Below are positions 8,596 to 17,574 of a stretch of DNA of 64,000 nucleotides, piece by piece; the stretch's first letter is position 1; every line of letters starts with the position of its first letter. This stretch comes from Oceanihabitans sp. IOP_32 (GTDB lineage: Bacteria; Bacteroidota; Bacteroidia; Flavobacteriales; Flavobacteriaceae). Location: NCBI RefSeq assembly GCF_009498295.1, contig NZ_CP040813.1, positions 1,743,001-1,807,000 on the forward strand. The letters run 5' to 3'. Under the pieces are notes generated by a model. The model was not told the origin of the DNA. It did no database searches and saw only the letters and a program-made list of their open reading frames with translations. The position numbers and the translations under genes were made by a program.

Positions 8596-10083
8596 TTATG
8601 CTTTAGGAATGGTTACTGTAAATATGGTGCCTTTATCTTTTTTTGAAGTGAGTGTAATGGTGCCGTTATAGGTTTCTACGATGTTTTTTACCATAGCTAA
8701 ACCCAAGCCTGTACCACTAGTTTTGGTGGTAAACTTGGGTTCGAAAACCTTTGTTTTATTATCTTCAGATATGCCTTTACCATTATCTATAACCTGTATT
8801 TGAACGTGTTTGTTAGCAGATTTCACTTCGACAATGACCTTCGGGTTATTTTTATTTTCAGGAATGGATTGTATGCTGTTTTTTACTAAATTAGTGACTA
8901 CTCGAATAAGCTGCGTACGATCCATTTTAGCGATAATCTCGTCTTCTTCGGCTTTAAATTCGATATAATCTTCGTTAAAAATATCTAAGGCCAGTTTTAC
9001 AATTTCAACCACATTTAAGGTTTCTTTTTGTTGCGCCGGCATTTTGGCGAAATTGGAAAAGGCTGAGGCAATGGAGCTCATAATATCAATTTGCTGGATG
9101 AGTGTTTTGCTATACTCATCGACTTTCTTATAAATATTCTCGTCATTTGGATTGAACTTTCGTTGAAAATTCTGAACCGTTAAACGCATAGGTGTTAAGG
9201 GGTTTTTTATTTCGTGGGCAACCTGCTTTGCCATTTCCCTCCAGGCTTGTTCGCGCTCGTTTCGAGCTAGCTGTACGGCACTATCTTCGAGCTCGTCAAT
9301 CATGTTATTATAAGAATTTACAAGTGTAGAGATTTCTTCGCTAGTGGCCTCGATATTTATTTTTTCATTCCGCTTTTCCAGTCTGGTGGTTTTAATTTTA
9401 TCGCTAATGGTTTTAAGCGATTTGGTGATGTATTTTGATAGTAGAAAAGCAATACCCACGGCCATGAGTAAAATAAACAAATAAGCATAGCTTATAAGCT
9501 CCAGAAATTCGTTTAGTTCTTTAGAGAGAAAATCGTCGTTCTCTAAATAGGGGATGTTTAAGATAGCTAAGGGTTTGGAGTTTTTATCGCTAATGTAGGT
9601 GTATAGCGATTGAAAGGTTTCGCCGTTTTCTTTATGAAAATCTACATAGCGATGTTCGGCAGTATTGGTGATGCTATTTAATTCTACGGTGTTGGAAAGG
9701 GCGTTTAGGGTTTCGGCTGCTATGCATTGTTCTTTTAAACTGGGTTGTAAATTGGCTTTTGATGATATTAAAAGCGCTCCTTCTAAATCGTATAAGTTTA
9801 TTTGAAGTCGGTGTATTTCTGCGATATTCGAGATGACTTCTTTAAAGATTAAGGGAATGTTTTCGGTTTTAACTTCCCAGGTGTTTTGTCGGCTATTTAA
9901 TACGCTACTTATGTGCGTTTTTACACTTTGTTCTTTACGTTCTAAGCGCTGTTTATGATAGTCTTTAGTCTCTTCGCTATATTGATAAATGGCGACTACT
10001 GCGATTAAAACAGAAGCCACCAACACCAAGAGTATCATGGTTAAAAAAATACGTGTTCGAAGGGAAAGTTTTTTTAATCTCAT
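8596..10083 (-). CDS. Membrane sensor histidine kinase with HAMP domain (NtrY-like)
   Basis: 495 residues. TM1 is at about 12-34, a periplasmic sensor region runs to about 197, TM2 is at about 198-217 and a HAMP linker follows. The phosphoacceptor is His290 in QVAHEIKNPLTPMRL, a signature common in NtrY-type kinases. The ATPase domain has the N box (NLVKNSIQS), G1 box (DNGKGI) and G2 box (GTGLGLAMVKNIV). No response regulator is adjacent; the gene runs into an enoyl-CoA hydratase with a 4-bp gap. The signal is unknown. Upstream (10084-10274) lies a structured, unusually GC-rich intergenic element. Confidence 0.88.
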   Translation of the reverse strand: MRLKKLSLRTRIFLTMILLVLVASVLIAVVAIYQYSEETKDYHKQRLERKEQSVKTHISSVLNSRQNTWEVKTENIPLIFKEVISNIAEIHRLQINLYDLEGALLISSKANLQPSLKEQCIAAETLNALSNTVELNSITNTAEHRYVDFHKENGETFQSLYTYISDKNSKPLAILNIPYLENDDFLSKELNEFLELISYAYLFILLMAVGIAFLLSKYITKSLKTISDKIKTTRLEKRNEKINIEATSEEISTLVNSYNNMIDELEDSAVQLARNEREQAWREMAKQVAHEIKNPLTPMRLTVQNFQRKFNPNDENIYKKVDEYSKTLIQQIDIMSSIASAFSNFAKMPAQQKETLNVVEIVKLALDIFNEDYIEFKAEEDEIIAKMDRTQLIRVVTNLVKNSIQSIPENKNNPKVIVEVKSANKHVQIQVIDNGKGISEDNKTKVFEPKFTTKTSGTGLGLAMVKNIVETYNGTITLTSKKDKGTIFTVTIPKA

Positions 10084-10163
10084 TAGCCGTAATAATCTAT
10101 AAATATAGCAATAATCGAACCAAATAACATCATGCTAATTTTAAAAACTGCCCTTAACTGGTA

Positions 10164-10263
10164 AGTGCGTTAGGGATAGTAACGGAAAGCCCACAGTAGC
10201 CCTTTTTGGGGCGTACGCGGACTTGCAGTGATAGCCCGACCCCATTTTTGGGGTAACGCCCAA
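10164..10263. ncRNA. Structured intergenic element, possible RNA
   Basis: A GC-rich 100-bp stretch in AT-rich surroundings, between HupE-like and kinase genes. Bases 10167-10172 (GCGTTA) pair with 10254-10259 (TAACGC). Inside lie two T-loop hairpins: GCCC / GGGC at 10199-10211 and ACCCC / GGGGT at 10239-10254. GGAAAGCCC and TAGCCCGACC motifs look like those of repeated intergenic elements in flavobacterial genomes. Whether it is transcribed, and on which strand, is not known; comparison with the Rfam Flavo-1 family would be the natural test. Confidence 0.5.
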
Positions 10264-10274
10264 ATGTTTTTAGC

Positions 10275-10862
10275 TTAAAAGATGGGGTTTTTTAATATCA
10301 TAGGTATGGTTAAACCTACTACGATTGCCGATATTATCATGACCCAATCGCGTTTGGTAAACCTAAATATGGTTTGTACAACGTAGCTTATAAATAGGAC
10401 TAGAAATACGATAATAATTTGAGCAATTTCGATGCCAAGGGCAAATTCTAGTAACAGGATGAATTTATTGTCTGAAGGTTTTTGTAGCTTTTCGAATTCT
10501 CGAGCAAAGCCTAAACCATGTATTAAACCAAAAAATAAGGTTGTTATAAAGAGTAAGCCTATTTTTTCTTTTTGTGGACCTTTGCCTGCTGTGAAAATAT
10601 TGTAAACCGCGACAATTAAAATTGTGATGGGTATAAGAAATTCTACAATTTGGCTGTTTATACGCACCACATTGTAAGTGGCCAGAATAAGCGAAAGGGT
10701 ATGGCCTAAGGTAAATACAGTAACGAGTACGATAACGCGTTTCCAGTCTTTAAATACAAATGGAATGCTAAGCATAATTAGAAATAAAATATGATCGTAG
10801 GCGTGAATATCTAAAACATGATTAATGCCATGTTTTACATTAAATAGGAAATTATCTAGCAT
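10275..10862 (-). CDS. HupE/UreJ-family membrane protein
   Basis: 195 residues with about six transmembrane helices. The histidine-rich motifs HGINHVLDIHAYDHILF (residues 11-27), FTLGHTLSL and FGLIHGLGFA are characteristic of HupE/UreJ_2 proteins, which are thought to move or bind nickel or other metal ions. No hydrogenase or urease genes are nearby, so the metal and purpose are unknown. The ORF begins with MLDNFLFNVKHG. It ends 12 bp from the structured intergenic element. Confidence 0.78.
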   Translation of the reverse strand: MLDNFLFNVKHGINHVLDIHAYDHILFLIMLSIPFVFKDWKRVIVLVTVFTLGHTLSLILATYNVVRINSQIVEFLIPITILIVAVYNIFTAGKGPQKEKIGLLFITTLFFGLIHGLGFAREFEKLQKPSDNKFILLLEFALGIEIAQIIIVFLVLFISYVVQTIFRFTKRDWVMIISAIVVGLTIPMILKNPIF

Positions 10863-10957
10863 GTTATATGGTTTTTGGGGTTCTTCCGAACTAGAATTTT
10901 GGGGTTAATTTGGTATAATTCACAGTTTAGAATACAAATTTGCTACTAAGGTACGCA

Positions 10958-11923
10958 TTATGGTGTTTTGGTATTGTTGTATTTTCTACCTAATTGAAGC
11001 AACATTTCTTTTGTAATATCTTCGAGAGTAAAATCGGGTTTCCAGCCCCAATGTTGTTTTGCACAGTCGTCGTTTATGCTTTTTGGCCAACTGTTTGCAA
11101 TATCTTGTCTAAAGTCTGGAGTGTAGCTAATTTTAAACTCTGGGATATGGTTTTTAATAGAAGCAGCAATTTCTTTAGGTGTAAAACTAATAGCCGCCAA
11201 ATTGTAAGACGATCTTATTTTAACACTATTGGCATCGGCACGCATGATATCTATGGATGCCTTAATTGCATCATCCATAAACATCATAGGGAGTTTGGTA
11301 TGCTCTGATAAAAAGCAGTCGAAGTTTTTATGGGTAATGGCTTTGTGGTAAATATCTACAGCATAGTCGGTTGTGCCACCACCCGGCAAGGTTTTCCAGC
11401 TAATAATACCAGGGTAGCGCAAACTTCTAACATCGACACCGTATTTTTGGTGGTAATATTCGCACCAACGCTCGCCAGCCAATTTCGTAATACCATAAAC
11501 GGTTGTAGGTTCTGTAATGGTGTATTGCGCGGTGTTTTCGGCGGGAGTAGTGGGGCCAAAAACGGCAATACTTGATGGCCAGAATACTTTTTGTATCACT
11601 TTATCTTTTGCTAAATTTAAGACATGAAACAGAGAGTTCATGTTTAAATCCCAGGCTTTCATAGGTGATTTCTCGGATGTGGCACTAAGCATAGCAGCCA
11701 TTAAATACACCGTATTTATTTCGTGCTTTTTAATACAGGCACTAAGGCTATTAAAATCTTGGGCATCTAAAATTTCAAAAACACCAGAATTTACAACTTC
11801 CAAATTACTGTCTCTTATATCGCTTGCAATAACATTTTCATTGCCATAAAGTGCTTTAAGTTTTAATGTTAACTCCGAACCTATTTGTCCGCAAGCGCCA
11901 ATAACTAAAATTTTAGGATCCAT
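10958..11923 (-). CDS. SDR-type L-threonine 3-dehydrogenase (UDP-galactose-4-epimerase-like)
   Basis: 321 residues. Extended short-chain dehydrogenase: NAD-binding GACGQIGSE at residues 9-17, NTVYLMAAMLS near residue 72, active-site Ser in WPSSIAVFG and the catalytic YGITKLAGE (Tyr/Lys) near residue 143. FGPTTP, LRYPGIISWKTLPGGGTTDYA and WPKSINDDCAKQHWGW match the threonine dehydrogenase branch known from Flavobacterium frigidimaris. The enzyme oxidises threonine to 2-amino-3-ketobutyrate in the cytosol. The BioF/Kbl-like enzyme at 5215 could act on the product, but it is 5 kb away. Confidence 0.85.
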   Translation of the reverse strand: MDPKILVIGACGQIGSELTLKLKALYGNENVIASDIRDSNLEVVNSGVFEILDAQDFNSLSACIKKHEINTVYLMAAMLSATSEKSPMKAWDLNMNSLFHVLNLAKDKVIQKVFWPSSIAVFGPTTPAENTAQYTITEPTTVYGITKLAGERWCEYYHQKYGVDVRSLRYPGIISWKTLPGGGTTDYAVDIYHKAITHKNFDCFLSEHTKLPMMFMDDAIKASIDIMRADANSVKIRSSYNLAAISFTPKEIAASIKNHIPEFKISYTPDFRQDIANSWPKSINDDCAKQHWGWKPDFTLEDITKEMLLQLGRKYNNTKTP

Positions 11924-12046
11924 TTATAACCGTATTTAAAATAATAATTCGACTAAATTAATAAGATTTTAGTGATAATAATTCATTTAAAAGCTGAAAA
12001 ATATCGACTGAATCGCTAATTATTTAAATAACACAAACTATTGCTA

Positions 12047-12054
12047 TATCTTTG
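12047..12054 (+). promoter_or_regulatory. Candidate -7 promoter element
   Basis: TATCTTTG fits the Bacteroidota -7 consensus TAnnTTTG and lies 26 bp ahead of the lipoprotein start at 12080. No convincing -33 TTG at the usual 19-base spacing is seen. Confidence 0.5.
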
Positions 12055-12079
12055 TAACGCATCTAAAAGTTGTAGCGCT

Positions 12080-12604
12080 ATGAATTTTAAGGTTTTAAGT
12101 GTGTTAAGTTTCTGTGTCGTACTATGTTCCTGCAAAGACACTAACGAGCATACTATTAATGACGAGGTTATTACAGAAAACAGCAGTCGAGAGTTAACAG
12201 AAAGTGACATCTCAAAATTCGACTATGTTGAGTTTGGTTTGGATGGAAAAACCGAGCAAGTTATTGCAAACTGGCAAGAATATCACCAAATACAAGATGT
12301 TGTAAATGCTGTAAAAAGTGGCGATCTTGTTTTTTTTAGTTCTAATGTAGAGACTATAAAAACCCTGTTAAAAGATTTAAAAGAAAATATTCCAGAAACT
12401 GTAAATACGCCAGCAACTTTAGCTAGAATTTTGGTTCTAGAAACTAAAATTTATAAGTTAAGAGACCTTTATAATCTCTCTACAACCTCTAAAGCAGAAC
12501 TTTCTGAAGAGGTCAAGGGCTTTTTAGTGTCGTTTTCAAATTTAAACTTTCAGATGAATAAAAAGTTAGAAAGAGACAGCCAGAACATTCAAAAACCTCA
12601 ATAA
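12080..12604 (+). CDS. Hypothetical lipoprotein
   Basis: 174 residues from the ATG at 12080; an upstream in-frame ATG at 12041 overlaps the likely promoter and would give a poor signal peptide. The N terminus MNFKVLSVLSFCVVLCSCK is a lipoprotein signal with lipobox near CSC (residues 16-18). The rest is mainly helical (LKDLKENIPETVNTPATLARILVLETKIYKLRDL) and soluble. Not recognised. It stands alone between the threonine dehydrogenase and the M13 peptidase. Confidence 0.75.
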   Translation: MNFKVLSVLSFCVVLCSCKDTNEHTINDEVITENSSRELTESDISKFDYVEFGLDGKTEQVIANWQEYHQIQDVVNAVKSGDLVFFSSNVETIKTLLKDLKENIPETVNTPATLARILVLETKIYKLRDLYNLSTTSKAELSEEVKGFLVSFSNLNFQMNKKLERDSQNIQKPQ

Positions 12605-12717
12605 AATAGAATATTTGGGTTTTGATGGCTGTTAAAACTTTCTCAAATAGCACTTATAATGGCACATAATTGTTAACTTGTGTAACATTTTTTAAAATTA
12701 ACCTTTAATATAATTAA

Positions 12718-14802
12718 ATGAAAACCAAATTGAATTATTTGTTTTATGGCTTGGTCTTTTTAGGACTAGTGGCTTGTAAAAACGAGACCAAAAAAGAAAC
12801 GGCTCAAATCGACGTTGTTCCAGGTATTAATTTGCAATACATGGATACCACAGTAAAACCTACTGAAGATTTTTTTAGATACGTAAACGGTACATGGCTA
12901 GATAATAACGAAATTCCGGCCGACAGAACACGCTGGGGTAGTTTTAATGAGCTAAGAAAGAAAACCGACGATGATGCTTTAGCCATTTTAAAATCGGCGA
13001 TGTCTACTAATGACAGTCCGGGTGCTACCCAGGTATTACTAGATTCAGATCAAGAAAAGGCGGTTTTTCTTTTTGAAACTATTATGGATACGACAACCCG
13101 TGATGCCCAAGGTATTAAACCTTTAGAGGCCACATTAGCAAAAATCGATGCGATTAAAACCAGTAACGATTTACAACAATTTTTAATTGAAACCACGCCA
13201 AAAGGAGGGCGTGCTTTTTTTGCTGTTAGTGTAGGAGCACATCCTAAAAATAGTAATATTAATGCAGGTTACTTAAGAAACGGTGCGCTGGGTTTAACAC
13301 GCGATTACTATGTAGATCAAGATGAAGACACGCAGGAAAAAAGAGAAAAATACCGTGCTCATATTGCCAAAATGCTAACCTTTGTTGGAGACTCTGAAGC
13401 CGAGGCTAAATTAAATGCCGATAAAGTATTGGCTTTCGAAACTAAATTAGCAGAGCCAAGAATGACGAAGGAAGATAGTCGTGACGCCAGAAAAAGGTTT
13501 AACCCAAAATCTATGGACGATTTGGCTAAAATGACACCTTCAATACAATGGGAGGCTTATTTTGAAGGCATAGGTGTAAAGGAACTAGACACTATTATTG
13601 TTACAGATCCTGGATATTTTAAAGCTTTAGAGGGCATTTTAAAAGAGAATAATGTAGACGATTGGAAAAACTATTTGCGTTGGACTGCAATTGATGGGAA
13701 TGCCGACTTATTGTCTACCGAAATTGATAGAGCTAACTGGGAGTTTTACAGTAAAGCTATGCGAGGTTCTAAAAAACAATTGCCTAGAGAAGAACGTGCA
13801 CTAAGCGTTATAAACGGTACAATAGGTGAGGCTTTGGGAAAATTATATGTCGAAAAACACTTTCCTGCAGAAGCTAAGGTTAAGGCTAAAAAGATGATTG
13901 ATAATGTGATGCTAGCTTACCAAAATAGAATTGACAATCTGGAGTGGATGACTCCCGAAACTAAAGAAAAGGCTAAGGAGAAGTTAAGCAAAATGAATGT
14001 TAAGATTGCCTACCCAGATCAATGGAAAGATTACTCTGATTTGGAAGTGAAAAGTGCAGCATCTGGAGCAACTTATTTTAGTAACATGCAAAATATTAGA
14101 GCATGGCGTTTTAAAGAAGGGTTAGATAAATTAGGAAAACCCGTTGATAAAAGTGAATGGCTTATGGCTCCACAAGTTGTAAATGCGTATTTCATGCCGC
14201 CATACAACGAAATTGTGTTCCCAGCGGCTATATTACAACCTCCATTTTACAATTTCAATGCAGACGAAGCGGTTAATTACGGTGGTATTGGTGCTGTAAT
14301 AGGGCACGAAATTTCACATAGTTTTGATGATTCTGGGTCGCGTTATGATGGCGATGGTAATTTAAATAACTGGTGGACCGAAACAGATTTAGAGCGTTTT
14401 ACTGCTTTGGGTAAAAAACTGGCCGATCAATATTCTGCTGTTGAAGCGTTACCAGACACTTTCTTAAATGGCACGTTTACTTTGGGTGAAAACATTGGAG
14501 ATTTAGGGGGTGTGAATGCCGCTTACGATGGGTTACAATTACATTTAGCAGAGCATGGAACACCAGAAAAAATTGATGGATTTACACCAGAACAACGTTT
14601 CTTTTTGTCTTGGGCAACCATTTGGAGAACTAAGTTCACCGACGATGCTTTACGTAATCAGATAAAAACAGGACCACACTCTCCTGGTATGTATCGCGCG
14701 GTAATGCCACTTCAAAATCTAGATACGTTTTATGAGGCCTTTAATATTACAGCCGGTGATAACATGTTTGTAAAACCAGAAGATCGGGTTAAAATTTGGT
14801 AG
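12718..14802 (+). CDS. M13-family (neprilysin/PepO-like) zinc metallopeptidase, lipoprotein
   Basis: 694 residues. Lipoprotein signal with lipobox LVACK. The gluzincin HExxH motif is VIGHEISHSFDD (first His at about residue 530) and the third ligand lies in ENIGDLGG (Glu at about 591); NAYFMPPYNEIVFPAAIL is the substrate-binding NAYY/F region and the C terminus ends VKIW as in many PepO proteins. Family members cleave small peptides; this one is probably anchored in the cell envelope. A 113-bp AT-rich gap precedes it and a strong terminator follows. Confidence 0.93.
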   Translation: MKTKLNYLFYGLVFLGLVACKNETKKETAQIDVVPGINLQYMDTTVKPTEDFFRYVNGTWLDNNEIPADRTRWGSFNELRKKTDDDALAILKSAMSTNDSPGATQVLLDSDQEKAVFLFETIMDTTTRDAQGIKPLEATLAKIDAIKTSNDLQQFLIETTPKGGRAFFAVSVGAHPKNSNINAGYLRNGALGLTRDYYVDQDEDTQEKREKYRAHIAKMLTFVGDSEAEAKLNADKVLAFETKLAEPRMTKEDSRDARKRFNPKSMDDLAKMTPSIQWEAYFEGIGVKELDTIIVTDPGYFKALEGILKENNVDDWKNYLRWTAIDGNADLLSTEIDRANWEFYSKAMRGSKKQLPREERALSVINGTIGEALGKLYVEKHFPAEAKVKAKKMIDNVMLAYQNRIDNLEWMTPETKEKAKEKLSKMNVKIAYPDQWKDYSDLEVKSAASGATYFSNMQNIRAWRFKEGLDKLGKPVDKSEWLMAPQVVNAYFMPPYNEIVFPAAILQPPFYNFNADEAVNYGGIGAVIGHEISHSFDDSGSRYDGDGNLNNWWTETDLERFTALGKKLADQYSAVEALPDTFLNGTFTLGENIGDLGGVNAAYDGLQLHLAEHGTPEKIDGFTPEQRFFLSWATIWRTKFTDDALRNQIKTGPHSPGMYRAVMPLQNLDTFYEAFNITAGDNMFVKPEDRVKIW

Positions 14803-14821
14803 GATTTTAACTTTCTTCCAC

Positions 14822-14862
14822 AAAAAAAGCGCAGTTTCAAAACTTTGAAACTGCGCTTTTTT
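14822..14862. terminator. Bidirectional terminator
   Basis: Perfect long inverted repeat AAAAAGCGCAGTTTCAAA / TTTGAAACTGCGCTTTTT between the converging M13 peptidase (+) and TPR-like (-) genes, with A-run and T-run on the two sides. Confidence 0.88.
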
Positions 14863-14877
14863 ATATTCTTGTAATTC

Positions 14878-15591
14878 CTACTTTTTTTCTTGGTTAGCAG
14901 CTTGTGCTAACGCTTGTTTCTGTCGAAGTAATTCGTTTTTCGTTAATTGAATTAAGTTGAAATTGGGTGACGCTTTAAGTGTCGCATCTAGGATATCGAC
15001 GGCTTCATCAATATTCTTCTTTTTGTCCTTATTGTATACAACAAGAGCTTTTAAATACATAAAAGCCGATTTTAAAGCGACTTGATAGGGTTGTTGTGTT
15101 TCGTAAAAGGCCTTCATCATATCGGTTTTAGAATTGGCAATACCGTAAGCTATATGTTTAGAAGCCGCATCGAAGTTATTAGTTTGCATGTTTAGTTCTG
15201 CTAATTCATAAGCTACAAGCGGATTGGGATCTCTGTTAAACAAGGCTTGAAAATGCACAATAGCTAATTCTGGTCTTTTAACAGCTTTTAGCGATAAAGC
15301 CTTAACCTCTAAGGCGATATCGGAGTCGCCAACATTCTCTTCAATCCCAATGGTATTTAAGGCTTGTACGTACTTGCCTTCGCTCATATAAATATACGCT
15401 AAAGTGTCTTTTCTCGCTACCGATGGCGATAAGACGTTTAAATGCGTCATGGCATTAATCATACCCTGCACATCGCCTTGTGTTCTCATCTGTTTATAAA
15501 AGGCTTCGTAATGTTTTAACAATTCTGGGTTTTTTTGAGCGTTTAAGTTAAAACAGCTTACCACTAAAATTAATACTAAAAATCGTTTCAT
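14878..15591 (-). CDS. Secreted tetratricopeptide-like protein
   Basis: 237 residues with a signal peptide (MKRFLVLILVVSCFNLNAQ). Helical repeats such as ALNTIGIEENVGDSDIALEV, AIVHFQALFNRDPNPLVAYE and AVDILDATLKASPNFN resemble TPR units. Likely periplasmic; specific role unknown. The gene is monocistronic and shares a terminator with the M13 peptidase gene. Confidence 0.7.
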   Translation of the reverse strand: MKRFLVLILVVSCFNLNAQKNPELLKHYEAFYKQMRTQGDVQGMINAMTHLNVLSPSVARKDTLAYIYMSEGKYVQALNTIGIEENVGDSDIALEVKALSLKAVKRPELAIVHFQALFNRDPNPLVAYELAELNMQTNNFDAASKHIAYGIANSKTDMMKAFYETQQPYQVALKSAFMYLKALVVYNKDKKKNIDEAVDILDATLKASPNFNLIQLTKNELLRQKQALAQAANQEKK

Positions 15592-15767
15592 GTTTATTTT
15601 TATAATTTTTGCTAAAACTATAAAAAAATAGCAGGTAAAGCCTTAAATATATACTAATTGTTTTGGTTTTTGAATTATTTATTGGAGAAATATTTTGTGT
15701 GAATGATTGTTTTTTTTGGAAAATTCGATAAAAATAAGTACATTAAATTCTTTAAAGGATTGAAATT

Positions 15768-16235
15768 ATGGGGATTAAAAGTTTTCAAGGATCGAGAAGA
15801 CAGCAAAACAATGCTGAGAATACTATACTTTTAAGGGTTAGTGACTATATGACTAGGGATTTGATTACGTTTACAGCAGACCAAACCATTGAGAGCGTGA
15901 TGCAGTCCTTAATTAAAAATAGAATTTCTGGCGGACCTGTAATTAATGATAAAAAGGAACTCATTGGTATTATCTCTGAAGGCGATTGTATTAAACAAAT
16001 TAGTGAGAGCCGTTATTACAATATGCCTATTCAAGATAAGTCTATTAAAAATTTTATCACGTTAAACGTGGAAACCATCGATGGAAATATGAATATTTTC
16101 GATGCCGCCAATAAGTTTTTAGAATCAAAACGCCGTCGATTTCCTATCGTAGAAAACGGTAAATTGGTAGGTCAAATAAGCCAAAAAGATGTACTTAAAG
16201 CGGCCATGGCTTTAAAAGGTCAAAACTGGAAATAG
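15768..16235 (+). CDS. CBS-domain protein
   Basis: 155 residues made almost entirely of two CBS domains: first at about 25-85 (VSDYMTRDLITFTADQTIESVMQSLIKNRISGGPVIND), second at about 95-150 (ITLNVETIDGNMNIFDAANKFLESKRRRFPIVENGKLVG). Such pairs bind adenine nucleotides and act as regulatory modules. No catalytic domain is attached and its partner is unknown. It converges with the zinc-ribbon gene, stop codons only 2 bp apart. Confidence 0.88.
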   Translation: MGIKSFQGSRRQQNNAENTILLRVSDYMTRDLITFTADQTIESVMQSLIKNRISGGPVINDKKELIGIISEGDCIKQISESRYYNMPIQDKSIKNFITLNVETIDGNMNIFDAANKFLESKRRRFPIVENGKLVGQISQKDVLKAAMALKGQNWK

Positions 16236-16237
16236 TG

Positions 16238-16588
16238 TTATTCTTCTCTTTTAACCAGCGCGTAATAGTCGCCCTCTAAAGGCAAATACCCTTGGTTGTA
16301 CACAAAGTAATACACTGTGCCTGCTTTGGTAGTGTATGTGCTTGTAAAGTAATTAAAATCGAAACCTGCCTCAATAAGTTTAGCTCTTGAGGTTTTTGTT
16401 TTTTGATTGGGGTTTAGTGTCTCTAGAATTCTATAGTTTTTTCGAAGCCTGTTATTGGTATTTCTAATGAGGTTTTTATTGTCTTTATTTATGCGGTTGT
16501 TAAATGCGTTTCTGCAACCATCACTACAGAATTTTTTATCGATTCTTCCAATTATTTTATCACCACATTCGGGGCATTTTTTTTCCAT
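16238..16588 (-). CDS. Small zinc-ribbon protein
   Basis: 116 residues. The N terminus has KKCPECGDKIIGRIDKKFCSDGCRN: a C-x2-C ... C-x3-C zinc site. The rest is basic and ends with YVYNQGYLPLEGDYYALVKR. It is a widespread flavobacterial protein of unknown function (DUF2116-like zinc-ribbon). It follows the GNAT gene with a 2-bp gap and is probably co-transcribed. Confidence 0.75.
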   Translation of the reverse strand: MEKKCPECGDKIIGRIDKKFCSDGCRNAFNNRINKDNKNLIRNTNNRLRKNYRILETLNPNQKTKTSRAKLIEAGFDFNYFTSTYTTKAGTVYYFVYNQGYLPLEGDYYALVKREE

Positions 16589-16590
16589 AA

Positions 16591-17121
16591 CTAATGGTTT
16601 TCTATTTTATACCAACGCAAGTTGAGTTGCTCGTGCTCGCAATAAAAATCTTCGACATAATGTAAACCAATTTTTAATAGCGCTTTGTGCGAAGCTTGAT
16701 TTCCAATCTCGGTTGTGGCATAAAGTTCTGGGAGTTTAAGTGTTTTAAAGGCATAATTTACAGCGGCTTTTCCAGATTCGGTGGCATAGCCTTTTCCCCA
16801 ATATTTGGGTATAAAGCGATAACCAACATCGTAATATTTTGTATAACCATTCATGTTGTATTCGGTATTAAGCCGTATACCAGACCAGCCTATAAAATTA
16901 CCCGAAGCTTTTTCAATAACCGCAAATCGGCCAATGCCACGTTCTTGGTATTGCTTGAGAACACTTTCAATATTTTTTTTAGCGGCTATTTTTGTAGTTA
17001 TTGGTTTGTTGCCTAAATATCGGTGTACTTCTGGGTTAGCATCGAGCTCAAACATAGCCTCTATATCGGTAATTCTCAGGTCTCTTAATAGGAGTCTTTT
17101 GGTTTCTATATGGAATAACAT
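16591..17121 (-). CDS. GNAT N-acetyltransferase (RimJ/RimL-like)
   Basis: 176 residues. It starts with ETKRLLLRDLRITDIEAMFEL, the usual N terminus of the RimJ/RimL branch (Acetyltransf_3), and has the acetyl-CoA loop region GYRFIPKYWGKGYATESGKAAVNYAF. Substrate unknown: a ribosomal protein N terminus, an amino acid or an antibiotic are all possible. It marks the right end of the left core region; the accessory island begins just upstream of its start. Confidence 0.85.
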   Translation of the reverse strand: MLFHIETKRLLLRDLRITDIEAMFELDANPEVHRYLGNKPITTKIAAKKNIESVLKQYQERGIGRFAVIEKASGNFIGWSGIRLNTEYNMNGYTKYYDVGYRFIPKYWGKGYATESGKAAVNYAFKTLKLPELYATTEIGNQASHKALLKIGLHYVEDFYCEHEQLNLRWYKIENH

Positions 17122-17157
17122 CTGTTATAAATATGATTCAATATACAAATAAATCAG

Positions 17158-17178
17158 TCATTTACAAACGACTACAAG
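17158..17178. repeat. Candidate left island boundary repeat
   Basis: TCATTTACAAACGACTACAA here matches TCATTTGCAAACGACTACAA at 33886-33905, upstream of the integrase, at 19 of 20 positions. The two would enclose a 16.8-kb segment holding the arsenic block, the cassette array and the integrase. Confidence 0.45.
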
Positions 17179-17272
17179 AGTTTACGGGTGGTTTTAAATC
17201 CGCAACACGCAATTATCTTCGCACTATATCACTCCATTGGATTTTTGTGTGTATCTAAAAAATTAATGTAGT

Positions 17273-17574
17273 TTAAAGCAGGAGGCTGCGCTCTGCTTTC
17301 TTGAATGAATTAGATAAGGCGAATAAATTTTGTCTTCCAACGATTGCAATTATTGCCACAATATTTTCATTGATTTTATGGTAAATACGGTCAACTCCAC
17401 ATACGCATCGTCTATATCCTTTTTTATATAATCTACTGAATCAAAAGAAAAAGGTCGTTCGGCAATACTGTCAAAATATTTGTCTGCTTGTTTCATTCCA
17501 AATTTTTCAACTCCGTCGTGGTGATTCCGAATTAAGTCATTTTTTGCTTCATTAGTCAGTTTGTATTTAGCCAT
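17273..17574 (-). pseudogene. Broken RelE/ParE-type toxin
   Basis: The first 45 or so codons (MAKYKLTNEAKNDLIRN...DSVDYIKK) read as a ParE toxin, but the frame then runs into IDDAYVELTVF and stops at 17350. Adding one A to the A6 run near 17424 restores a typical C-terminal half, GYRRCVCGVDRIYHKINEN followed by IVAIIAIVGRQN, in the other frame. The region QADKYFDSIAERPF also appears shorter than in usual ParE proteins, suggesting a small in-frame loss. The natural role was ribosome-independent growth inhibition by gyrase poisoning; it is probably dead now. The antitoxin gene upstream overlaps by 8 bp. Confidence 0.78.

Noticed and set aside
7613..10918. 16-base string TTATACCAAATTAACC recurring inverted at 10903
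   Set aside because: AT-rich, expected by chance in 64 kb; no structure or position shared.
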